From the NCBI GenBank assembly GCA_963765815.1, contig CAVXXT010000008.1:558001-622000 (forward strand): DNA of 64,000 nt, in the 5' to 3' direction. Below are positions 28,535 to 37,343 of the stretch, piece after piece (within the stretch, counting starts at the first letter, position 1; each line of letters begins with the position of its first letter). The DNA comes from DATLNF01 sp963765815. GTDB lineage: Bacteria > Actinomycetota > Actinomycetes > BP-191. The notes under the pieces were generated by a model. The model was not told the origin of the DNA. It saw nothing but the letters and a program-made list of their open reading frames with translations, and searched no databases. The position numbers and the translations under genes are program-made.

Positions 28535-30121
<1,587 letters not shown>

Positions 30122-30127
30122 GGTCCG

Positions 30128-30134
30128 TACGCTA
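30128..30134. promoter_or_regulatory. Overlapping bidirectional -10 box (TACGCTA) shared by birA and the carboxyltransferase gene
   Basis: On the plus strand TACGCT (30128-30133) ends 7 nt before the birA GTG; on the minus strand TAGCGT (30134-30129) ends 7 nt before the carboxyltransferase ATG. One symmetric 7-bp stretch thus carries both boxes, and both mRNAs would be leaderless. Confidence 0.5.
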
Positions 30135-30140
30135 GTGGAT

Positions 30141-30977
30141 GTGAAGAGCGCCGGGATGACCGGAGAGCCGTCGTACGCCGACCTCGAGCGACCGCCGCTC
30201 TCGGCGCGCGCGCTGCGCTCTGCGGCGACCCGGGTCGCGCCGTGGCGGGAGGTGCACGTCCTCGCCGAGGTGTCGTCGACCAACGACGTCGCGTCCACCG
30301 CTGGCCGCGGTGGTGAGGCCGAAGGGCTCGTCGTCGTCGCGGAGCAGCAGACCGGAGGGCGGGGACGGCTCGGCCGCGAGTGGGTGTCGCCGCCGCGCGC
30401 GGGTCTGACCTTCTCGGTGCTGCTTCGCCCGACCGCGCCGGCCGAGAAGTGGCCGCTGCTGCCGCTGCTGGTCGGCGTGGCGGTCGCGCGAGCGGTGCGC
30501 GAGCGCACCGGAGTCGCGGTGGACCTGAAGTGGCCCAACGACCTGCTGGTCGACGGCCGCAAGATCGGCGGCATCCTCGCCGAGGTCGCCGGTGCGGCGG
30601 TGGTCATCGGGATCGGGCTCAACGTGTCGACGACCGCGGACGAGCTGCCCGGTCCCGAGGCGACGTCGGTGTCGCTCGAGGTCGGCCCGGGGGAGTCCGC
30701 CGACCGGATGCCCCTGCTGCTCGCGATCCTGCGCGAGCTCGGCCCGCGCTACCTCGCGTGGCAGGACGCGGGCGGCGGCGGCTCCGTCGTCGCCGACTTC
30801 CGTGCGCTCTGCGACACCGTCGGTCGCGAGGTGCGCGTCGCGCTGCCCGGCGGCGCCGTGATCGTGGGCACCGCGACCGGCATCGACGACGACGGGCGGC
30901 TGCTCGTCCGTGCTGCCGACGGCGCGGTCACCAGCGTCTCCGCCGGCGACGTCGTCCACGTGCGGCCTACCGGGTGA
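30141..30977 (+). CDS. birA: Biotin-protein ligase
   Basis: Attaches biotin to the AMKM lysine of the carboxylase alpha chain. 278 residues from GTG 30141, or 273 from ATG 30156. I prefer the GTG because a -10 box lies 7 nt upstream. The catalytic domain shows STNDVAS, the ATP/biotin loop GGRGRLGREWVSP, LKWPNDLLVDGRKIGGIL and GIGLNVS, then a C-terminal SH3-like domain ending VSAGDVVHVRP. There is no N-terminal helix-turn-helix, so it is a class I enzyme without the DNA-binding repressor part. It is divergent from the carboxyltransferase gene. Confidence 0.93.
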   Translation: MKSAGMTGEPSYADLERPPLSARALRSAATRVAPWREVHVLAEVSSTNDVASTAGRGGEAEGLVVVAEQQTGGRGRLGREWVSPPRAGLTFSVLLRPTAPAEKWPLLPLLVGVAVARAVRERTGVAVDLKWPNDLLVDGRKIGGILAEVAGAAVVIGIGLNVSTTADELPGPEATSVSLEVGPGESADRMPLLLAILRELGPRYLAWQDAGGGGSVVADFRALCDTVGREVRVALPGGAVIVGTATGIDDDGRLLVRAADGAVTSVSAGDVVHVRPTG

Positions 30978-31914
30978 CCGAGACGACCTTCGTGTCGGAG
31001 TAGATCTCGCGGCCGTCCTCGGCGGAGGACTCGAACGCGGTGATCTCGACGTAGCCCGCCGTCTCGAAGACCTCCTCGGGCACGGTGACCTCGAACGACC
31101 AGGTGCCGCGCGCCGGTGCGCCCGCGCTCGCGGTGACGAAGCCGCTGCGGTAGACCGGCTTCTCGCCCACGCAGGTCACGTCGGCCGGGCACCCGCGGGT
31201 CACCTTCCACGAGACGTTGGCCTCGAAGACGGTCGCCGTGCCGGAGACCGTGAACGTCCCGCCGACCCTGGTGCCCTCGTTCGGCGTCGAGATCGAGATC
31301 GGCGCGAGTGTGTCGACGTGGCTCGCCCGCGCCATCGGCTCGTTCGCGGTCGCGTGTCCCCACAGCGTCTCGACGGTCTTGCCGTCGATGAGCAGCTGGA
31401 CGCGCTTGGTGGTCGGGGATGCCGCGGTGACCGTGTGGACGAGCTGCTGCAGCGATGCCCCCTCGAACGCCGCCCCGGCGGTGCCCTTCGCGGCCTCGCC
31501 GCTCAGGTCGACCGTGGCGAGGTCGCCCTTGACGTCGATGCCGAGGATCCGCGTCGCGTTCGGCCACAGCGACGAGTAGTCGCGGTCCAGCGGCGCGAGG
31601 TGGAGCATGGCGTCGACGGCCGCGTGCACCGGTGTGGTCGACCGGGGCACCTGGCGGAACTCCCGCTGCAGTCGTGGCCCGACCCGGGTGTCGACCAGGT
31701 AGTAGACCGCCGCGGTCATGCTCCCCGGCGCGGCGGACACCGCGACCGCCGTCGGGGTCGCTCCAGGCTCGCCGGCCGGGCTCTCCGTCGCGCTCGGCGA
31801 CGCGGAGCCGTCGGCGACCACGCCGCCGTCGTCCGGCGCACCGCTGTCGCACCCGGTCGCGAGCAGCGCGAGTCCGAGCAGCACGGCGGCGTACGGCGCT
31901 GGAGTGCTGCGCAT
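30967..31914 (-). CDS. GerMN/Gmad2-domain lipoprotein
   Basis: A 315-residue lipoprotein. The signal peptide ends with LLATGC (lipidated Cys), then a Ser/Pro/Glu-rich linker to about residue 65. A GerMN domain (about 70-195) contains VYYLVDTRVGPRLQREFRQV and VDLSGEAAKGTAGAAFEG, and an immunoglobulin-like Gmad2 domain (about 205-310) contains FTVSGTATVFEANVSW. Such proteins sit on the outer face of the membrane; related actinobacterial ones are near sporulation, germination or cell-wall genes, but no role is fixed. It converges with birA and overlaps it by 11 bp. The shorter ATG was chosen, directly before the signal peptide. Confidence 0.85.
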   Translation of the reverse strand: MRSTPAPYAAVLLGLALLATGCDSGAPDDGGVVADGSASPSATESPAGEPGATPTAVAVSAAPGSMTAAVYYLVDTRVGPRLQREFRQVPRSTTPVHAAVDAMLHLAPLDRDYSSLWPNATRILGIDVKGDLATVDLSGEAAKGTAGAAFEGASLQQLVHTVTAASPTTKRVQLLIDGKTVETLWGHATANEPMARASHVDTLAPISISTPNEGTRVGGTFTVSGTATVFEANVSWKVTRGCPADVTCVGEKPVYRSGFVTASAGAPARGTWSFEVTVPEEVFETAGYVEITAFESSAEDGREIYSDTKVVSVTR

Positions 31915-32060
31915 GGTGTCCTCCATCGTTGCGGTCCTACGGCATCAGACGCGCGAGAGGCGCTGAGGTTGCACCCGCGGGGGTGCTCCTGCTTCTGACG
32001 AGCCCACCGTGACACGATCGCGACCGCATTCGCGCTACGCGAGTCCGAGAGGGGTACGAC

Positions 32061-32588
32061 GTGGCTTACCCGCGACGGCTGCTGAACGAGGACGAAGAGG
32101 TCGTGTTCGACCTGCGGCCGCACTGGAAGGTGGTGGCCGGAGCAGCGCTGCTGGCCCCGGTCATCGTCGGACTCGGCGCCTTCCTCGTCGGGCTGGCGGG
32201 CAAGGAGCTCGACGGCTCGGCCGAGAACCCGGTGCAGTGGGTCGTCGTCGCGGCGGCAGCGATCGCGTTCGCGATCTTCGTCGTCGCGCCGTTCGCCAAG
32301 TGGCTGACCACCCACTTCGTCGTCACGACCCGCCGCGTCATCATGCGGTCGGGCGTCCTGGGGCGCAGCGGCCGCGACGTGCCGCTCTACCGCATCAACG
32401 ACGTCACTTTTGAGCACAGCTTCTTCGAGCGGCTGCTCGGCGCCGGCTCGCTGATCGTCGAGAGCGCCGGCGAGCGCGGGCAGGTGACCCTCGCCGACAT
32501 CCCGCACCCCGAGGACGTCCAGCGCGAGGTCTACCGGCTGATGGAGGTCGACGACGTGCGCCGGAGGGGCGACGGGCCGCCCGAGTAA
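32061..32588 (+). CDS. Membrane protein with bacterial PH domain (YdbS/DUF304-like)
   Basis: A 175-residue protein with a GTG start and GAGAGGGG upstream. Two hydrophobic helices (about residues 27-48 and 55-77) precede a bPH2 domain with HFVVTTRRVIMRSGVLGRSG and DVPLYRINDVTFEHSFFERL, the typical opening and middle of the fold. Family members are membrane proteins of unknown biochemical role. The Asp/Glu/Arg-rich C terminus is short. The next gene starts 25 nt on, so co-transcription is possible. Confidence 0.85.
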   Translation: MAYPRRLLNEDEEVVFDLRPHWKVVAGAALLAPVIVGLGAFLVGLAGKELDGSAENPVQWVVVAAAAIAFAIFVVAPFAKWLTTHFVVTTRRVIMRSGVLGRSGRDVPLYRINDVTFEHSFFERLLGAGSLIVESAGERGQVTLADIPHPEDVQREVYRLMEVDDVRRRGDGPPE

Positions 32589-32613
32589 TCTTCCGAGCCA
32601 TGGACGATCGGCC

Positions 32614-33534
32614 ATGAGCGACCTGCCGCAGCGGATCAGCCTGCGCGAAGTCGGACCGCGCGACGGGCTGCAGAACGAGGCACCCGTGCCCACGGCGGCC
32701 AAGGTCGCGCTGATCGACGCGCTGTCGCACACCGGCGTCGGCCGGATCGAGGCGGTGTCCTTCGTGCACCCGTCGGCCATCCCGCAGATGGCCGACGCCG
32801 ACGACGTGTGGGCGCGGATCGAGCGGGTCGACGGTGTGCGCTACAGCGCGCTGGTCCCCAACCTCAAGGGCGCCGAGCGGGCGCTGGCCAGCGGCTTCGG
32901 CGAGGTCGAGGTCGTCGTCTCCGCCAGCGACACGCACAACCGCAAGAACGTCAACCGCTCCACCGCGGAGTCGCTCGACGCGATCAGCGAGGTCATCTCG
33001 CGGGCCCACGACGCCGGCGCGACGGTGCAGGTCATCGTCTCGACCGCGTTCGGCTGCCCCTACGAGGGCGAGGTGCCGGAGTCGCGCGTCGTCGAGGTGA
33101 CCGGTCGAGCGATTCGCGACGGCGCGGACAGCGTCTCCTTCGGCGACACCACCGGGATGGCGACGCCGAGCCGCGTCACCCGCCTGGTCGGTGAGCTGCG
33201 ATCGGCGTACGCCGACATCCCGCTCAACCTGCACTTCCACAACACGCGGGGCACCGGGCTGGCCAACGTGCTGGCCGCGCTGCAGCTCGGCGTCGACGAC
33301 TTCGACGCGTCGATCGGCGGTCTCGGCGGCTGCCCCTATGCGCCGGGCGCCACCGGCAACGTCTGCACCGAGGACCTGGTGCACATGGTCGAGGACATGG
33401 GCGTGGCGACCGGGATCGACCTCGACGCGATGATCGAGGCCGCGCGCACCGCCGAGCAGCTGGTCGGGCGAACGCTGCCGTCGCAGGTGCTTCGGGCCGG
33501 ACCGCGGACGCGCACCCGCCCCGCGGGTCTCTAG
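32614..33534 (+). CDS. Hydroxymethylglutaryl-CoA lyase
   Basis: Cleaves HMG-CoA to acetoacetate and acetyl-CoA, the last step of leucine breakdown. 306 residues of the DRE-TIM family: LREVGPRDGLQNEAP carries the Arg-Asp metal/catalytic pair, HFHNTRGTGLANVLAAL the metal histidines and GGLGGCPYAPGATGNVCTED the catalytic Cys loop. It is consistent with the carboxyltransferase at 41.4 kb and the acyl-CoA dehydrogenases nearby, which could act earlier in leucine degradation, though they are separate transcription units. Its stop overlaps the stop of the convergent beta-helix gene. Confidence 0.9.
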   Translation: MSDLPQRISLREVGPRDGLQNEAPVPTAAKVALIDALSHTGVGRIEAVSFVHPSAIPQMADADDVWARIERVDGVRYSALVPNLKGAERALASGFGEVEVVVSASDTHNRKNVNRSTAESLDAISEVISRAHDAGATVQVIVSTAFGCPYEGEVPESRVVEVTGRAIRDGADSVSFGDTTGMATPSRVTRLVGELRSAYADIPLNLHFHNTRGTGLANVLAALQLGVDDFDASIGGLGGCPYAPGATGNVCTEDLVHMVEDMGVATGIDLDAMIEAARTAEQLVGRTLPSQVLRAGPRTRTRPAGL

Positions 33535-34796
33535 CCGGAGCGCCCCACGACCAGCGGACCGCGCCACAGCGACGTGAGTCGGTTCGACCACATGCGCATG
33601 CCGGTCACACCCGCGCCGATCCGGACGACCGGCGGGCGGTACGGCCCGGTGGCCGTGACGGAGAACGTGTTCGAGTAGACCTGCAGGCCGCTGACCCGGC
33701 CGGCGACGGCCAGCGCGCCGTACCAGCTCGAGCGGCGCGCGTCGTTCGTGCTGGTGTTGCTGCGCACGACGTTGCCGGTGTTCGCGCCGTTCGCCTGCGC
33801 GGTGTAGACGAGGTAGCCGGCCCCGTCGTTGTCCCAGCTGCGGTTCCACTGCAGCACCGAGTGGCTGACGTTCTGGTCCAGGTCGAACCCGTCGCCGTCC
33901 ACCTTCGCCGTGCGGTTGCGGTAGGAGGTGCTCTTCTCGATGACGACCCGCGTGGCGTCATACGCCCAGATCCCTGCGGGGCCCTCGGGGGCCGCGCACA
34001 GAGCGCCGTTGCCGTACGCCGTCGACGACACGACGCGGCCGCCGTACACGCTGCCGAGCACGATCCCGCTGCCGGTGTTGCGCACCCGGTTGGCCGGGTC
34101 GCCGAGGTTGGTGTGCGCGGTGACGCCGCTGACGATCACCGACTCGTGCGCGTACGTCGGACGCGTCGCCACGAAAGCCGGTCCGTAGGTGATGAGGCCG
34201 GCCTCGACGTTGTGGTGCAGCCTCGACGCGGTCACGGTGACGGCACGGAAGCCGCTCGCCCCGCGGCCGCCCCCGATCGCGATGCCGGCCTTGAACCCGC
34301 TGACGTCCACGCCGCTGATGGTGACGCCGGCCAGCCGGACGTTGCCGGGCAGGTCGTTGTAGAAGCTGATCCCGTCCTTCGACCGCTCAGCGGCGGTCGC
34401 TCCGGCGACGACGAGGTCGCGGACGAGCACGCCGCCGGTGTTGTAGGCCAGCACACCTGCCGTGCCGGCCGGCACGACGGTCGCGCGACCGTCGCCGTAC
34501 GACCCGATGACCACGGGCGCCTCGGCGGCACCGCCGTCGGCGGAGTCGAGGTAGATCGACCCCGCGAAGCGCGAGCCGCCCTCGAGCAGCACGGTGTCGC
34601 CCGGCCCGAGCACCGCCGCGCTCACCGCGTCGAGCGAGCGCCAGGCCGACGTCGGGGAGAGGCCGTCCGCCGCGTCGTCGCCGGTGAGGCTGACGTAGAT
34701 GGTCCGGGCACCAGCGGCGTGCGCCGATGTCGCGGGGAGCACGGTCGCCACGATCGCGCCGGCGACGACGGCGGCAGTTGCCAGGCTGCGCGGCAC
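33531..34796 (-). CDS. Secreted right-handed parallel beta-helix protein
   Basis: A 421-residue secreted protein. The GTG at 34796 was chosen because GGAG lies 6 nt upstream and it begins right before a signal peptide (ATAAVVAGAIVATVLPATSA) cleaved near HAAGA. The mature part is rich in short strands with Asn, Gly and Val turns, e.g. ISFYNDLPGNVRLAGVTI and VVRSNTSTNDARRSS, typical of PbH1/right-handed beta-helix repeats; an N-terminal DUF1565-like opening TIYVSLTGDDAADGLSPTSA is present. Such proteins often bind or cleave polysaccharides. It is divergent from the nucleotide-sugar and GT2 genes, which suggests a surface-glycan role, but no catalytic residues can be named. Confidence 0.8.
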   Translation of the reverse strand: MPRSLATAAVVAGAIVATVLPATSAHAAGARTIYVSLTGDDAADGLSPTSAWRSLDAVSAAVLGPGDTVLLEGGSRFAGSIYLDSADGGAAEAPVVIGSYGDGRATVVPAGTAGVLAYNTGGVLVRDLVVAGATAAERSKDGISFYNDLPGNVRLAGVTISGVDVSGFKAGIAIGGGRGASGFRAVTVTASRLHHNVEAGLITYGPAFVATRPTYAHESVIVSGVTAHTNLGDPANRVRNTGSGIVLGSVYGGRVVSSTAYGNGALCAAPEGPAGIWAYDATRVVIEKSTSYRNRTAKVDGDGFDLDQNVSHSVLQWNRSWDNDGAGYLVYTAQANGANTGNVVRSNTSTNDARRSSWYGALAVAGRVSGLQVYSNTFSVTATGPYRPPVVRIGAGVTGMRMWSNRLTSLWRGPLVVGRSG

Positions 34797-34870
34797 GCGG
34801 GACTCCAGGGTCCGGGTGGGAGGGACCCTCGAACTCTCGGCGGCTCTGCCGGCGGGCAACATGGCCCGAT

Positions 34871-34911
34871 GTGACCAAATCGGACGAAGTCAGCAGACCG
34901 TCACCAAACGG
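34871..34911. promoter_or_regulatory. Direct repeat in the divergent region between beta-helix and nucleotide-sugar genes
   Basis: GTGACCAAATCGG at 34871-34883 and GTCACCAAACGG at 34900-34911 are similar in sequence and 29 bp apart, on the same strand. They lie just upstream of the TAGACT -10 box. A regulator-binding site is possible; no regulator is encoded next to it. Confidence 0.3.
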
Positions 34912-34930
34912 AACCTTCTCGCCAGATCAT

Positions 34931-34936
34931 TAGACT
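34931..34936 (+). promoter_or_regulatory. Candidate -10 element (TAGACT) of a leaderless nucleotide-sugar gene mRNA
   Basis: TAGACT ends 8 nt before the ATG at 34945, and no ribosome binding site is present between them. The local sequence is unusually AT-rich for this window. Confidence 0.45.
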
Positions 34937-34944
34937 CCCGCGCC

Positions 34945-35889
34945 ATGACACGAGTGGTGGTGACCGGCGGCGCCGGCTTCCTGGGGTCGCACCTGTGCGA
35001 GCGACTCCTCGCCGAGGGCAACGAGGTGCTGGCGCTCGACAACTTCCTGACCGGCACGCCGTACAACGTGGCGCACCTGCTCTCCAACGACCGCTTCCGG
35101 CTCATCAAGGCCGACATCACCGACTACGTGCACGTGAGCGGGCCGGTCGACCAGATCCTGCACTTCGCCAGCCCGGCCAGCCCGATCGACTACCTGCAGC
35201 TGCCCATCCACACGCTCAAGGTCGGCGCCATCGGCACCCTGCACGTGCTCGGCCTGGCGAAGGAGAAGGGCGCCCGCCTGCTGCTGGCCAGCACGTCGGA
35301 GACCTACGGTGACCCGCAGGTCCACCCGCAGCCGGAGACCTACTGGGGGCACGTCAACCCGGTCGGCCCGCGCGGCGTCTACGACGAGGCGAAGCGGTAC
35401 GCCGAGGCGCTGACCATGGCCTACCGGCGCACGCACGGCGTCGACACGGCGATCATCCGGATCTTCAACACCTACGGCGAGCGGATGCGGCCGAAGGACG
35501 GCCGCGCGATCCCGACGTTCATCCGCCAGGCGCTGCGCGGCGACCCGATCACGGTCGCGGGCGACGGCAGCCAGTCGCGGTCGGTCTGCTACGTCAGCGA
35601 CCTCGTGGACGGCATCCTGCGGCTGCTGCGCAGCGACCTGCCCGGCCCGGTGAACGTCGGCAACCCGCACGAGCTGTCGATGCTCGACCTGGCCACCCAG
35701 ATCCGCGACCTGGTGGGCAGCGGCAGCGAGATCCAGTTCATCGAGCGGCCGCAGGACGACCCGACGGTGCGCCAGCCCGACATCACGCTGGCCCGCACCC
35801 TGCTCGGGTGGGAGCCGAAGGTCGGCCTCGAGGAGGGGCTCGGTCGCACGGTCGACTGGTTCAAGACCCACCCCGAAGTGCTGGCGTAG
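34945..35889 (+). CDS. NAD-dependent epimerase/dehydratase, UDP-glucuronate decarboxylase (UXS)-like
   Basis: A 314-residue extended SDR. The NAD loop VVTGGAGFLGSHLCERLL opens the protein; ASTSETYGDPQVHPQ and NPVGPRGVYDEAKRYAEAL, with the catalytic Tyr-x3-Lys, are the hallmarks of UDP-xylose synthases, as is IFNTYGERMRPKDGRAIP. UXS decarboxylates UDP-glucuronate to UDP-xylose, and UDP-glucuronate can come from the UDP-glucose dehydrogenase encoded at 48.6 kb. The next gene begins 3 nt after the stop. The substrate is inferred from these motifs; related dTDP-glucose dehydratases lack the EAKRYAEA form. Confidence 0.82.
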   Translation: MTRVVVTGGAGFLGSHLCERLLAEGNEVLALDNFLTGTPYNVAHLLSNDRFRLIKADITDYVHVSGPVDQILHFASPASPIDYLQLPIHTLKVGAIGTLHVLGLAKEKGARLLLASTSETYGDPQVHPQPETYWGHVNPVGPRGVYDEAKRYAEALTMAYRRTHGVDTAIIRIFNTYGERMRPKDGRAIPTFIRQALRGDPITVAGDGSQSRSVCYVSDLVDGILRLLRSDLPGPVNVGNPHELSMLDLATQIRDLVGSGSEIQFIERPQDDPTVRQPDITLARTLLGWEPKVGLEEGLGRTVDWFKTHPEVLA

Positions 35890-35892
35890 CCG

Positions 35893-36864
35893 GTGGCGGA
35901 CAGTCCCGAGCGGCGCGCGCTCGTCACCGGCGGCGCTGGTTTCATCGGCTCGCACCTGACTGATCGACTGCTGGCGGACGGCTGGTCGGTGACCGTGGTC
36001 GACAACTTGGTGAGCGGCCGGGGCATCGTGAACCTCGACGAGGCGAAGGCCGCCGGCGGCGAGCGGCTCAGGTTCGTCGAGCGGGACATCACCGAGCCCG
36101 GGCTGGAGGGGCTGCTCGCCGAGGTGCGCCCGGAGCTGGTCTTCCACCTGGCGGCGCAGATGGACGTGCGGCGGAGCGTGCAGGACCCGGTCTACGACAA
36201 CCGGGTCAACGTGCTCGGGACGGTCAACCTGCTGCACGCCTGTGCTGGTGCCGGGGTCGCCAAGGTGGTGTTCACTTCGTCCGGCGGCTGCATCTACGGA
36301 CCGCCCGACGACACGCCGATCGACGAGTCGTTCCCGACGCACCCGCATTCGCCGTACGGCGCGAGCAAGCTCTGCGCGGAGGTCTACCTCGACACGTTCC
36401 GGCTGCTCGCCGGGCTCGACTACACGACGCTCGCGCTGGGCAACGTCTACGGCCCGCGGCAGGACCCGCACGGCGAGGCCGGGGTGGTCGCGATCTTCGG
36501 CACCGCGATGCTGGAGGGGCGCCCGACCACGATCTTCGGCGACGGCACGTCAAGCCGCGACTACGTCCACGTGTCCGACGTGGTCGAGGCGCTGGTCCGT
36601 GCGGCCGAGCGCGGGGCGCCGCGCCGCTACAACATCGGCACCGGCGTCGCGACGACGGTCCGTGCGCTGCACACGATGATCGCCGCCGCGGTCGGCGCCG
36701 CCGACGAGCCGCGCTGGGCCGAGCCCCGGGTGGCCGAGCTGCAGGCCATCACCCTCGACTGCCGAGCGGCCGCCGCCGACCTGGCCTGGACGCCACAGTG
36801 GTCGCTTGATGGCGGATTGTCACAGACGGTGAGATGGCTGCGCGCGATGTCCGAAACTGCGTGA
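35893..36864 (+). CDS. NAD-dependent nucleotide-sugar epimerase (GalE-like extended SDR)
   Basis: A 323-residue protein with a GTG start 3 nt after the preceding stop. NAD loop LVTGGAGFIGSHLTDRLLAD, then VFHLAAQMDVRRSV, TSSGGCIYGPPDDTPIDES and HPHSPYGASKLCAEVYLDTF with the catalytic Tyr-x3-Lys, and GNVYGPRQDPHGEAGVVAIF, all match UDP-glucose 4-epimerase or related epimerases. It is probably translated together with the preceding gene. Which nucleotide sugar it acts on is not decided. Confidence 0.82.
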   Translation: MADSPERRALVTGGAGFIGSHLTDRLLADGWSVTVVDNLVSGRGIVNLDEAKAAGGERLRFVERDITEPGLEGLLAEVRPELVFHLAAQMDVRRSVQDPVYDNRVNVLGTVNLLHACAGAGVAKVVFTSSGGCIYGPPDDTPIDESFPTHPHSPYGASKLCAEVYLDTFRLLAGLDYTTLALGNVYGPRQDPHGEAGVVAIFGTAMLEGRPTTIFGDGTSSRDYVHVSDVVEALVRAAERGAPRRYNIGTGVATTVRALHTMIAAAVGAADEPRWAEPRVAELQAITLDCRAAAADLAWTPQWSLDGGLSQTVRWLRAMSETA

Positions 36865-37036
36865 CGCTGCGTAATTCCTGCTCTGCGTAACCGCCAGAAT
36901 CGCCTGTCCCACTGGTGATTTGCGGCCTTCGACCGTATGCAATCGGTTTGTCACTGAGAGTCGCGGGCATACCGCGCTGCGTCCGCCCCACTACGGGGCG
37001 TGAACACAATCCGATGTTTACTCGAAGGGCGGAGCT

Positions 37037-37336
37037 ATGTGCACCAGCACCGGCGCCATCTGCGGCACGACTGTTCTGGGCACCGTCATCGGCACGGGTG
37101 TCACGAATGCCGACGCGCCCGCTGAGGTGCTGGGCGTCAAGCTCGTCGGGCCGGCGCTCCCCGCGACTCAGTCGCTCGGCGAGCGGGTGCTCAGCTCGGA
37201 CCTCGCGCAGTCCCTCCCGTTCACCGGCACCAGCCACCTGCAGCTGATGGTCATGATCGCGCTGACGTTGCTCGTCGCCGGAGTCCTCGCGGTCGGCCTC
37301 GCTCGCCGGCACACCGCAGACGACCTCGCCGGCTAG
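37037..37336 (+). CDS. Small LPFTG-motif protein (possible sortase substrate)
   Basis: A 99-residue protein, ATG behind GGGCGGAG. The C terminus is a textbook sorting signal: LPFTG at residues 60-64, a hydrophobic helix (LMVMIALTLLVAGVLAVGLA, about 71-90) and the charged tail ARRHTADD. The N terminus (MCTSTGAICGTTVLGTVIGT) is only weakly hydrophobic with little positive charge, so a standard signal peptide is doubtful. No sortase gene lies in the window. It is 7 nt before the GT2 gene and after the nucleotide-sugar genes. The 36865-37036 gap before it shows no gene and probably holds its promoter, but no clear box. Confidence 0.7.
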   Translation: MCTSTGAICGTTVLGTVIGTGVTNADAPAEVLGVKLVGPALPATQSLGERVLSSDLAQSLPFTGTSHLQLMVMIALTLLVAGVLAVGLARRHTADDLAG

Positions 37337-37343
37337 CTGTCCG

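Noticed and set aside
36865..37036. A promoter with TTGTCA/ATACCG-like boxes before the LPFTG gene.
   Set aside because: The spacing is 15-16 bp and neither hexamer is good; no gene or firm element was found in this 172-bp gap.
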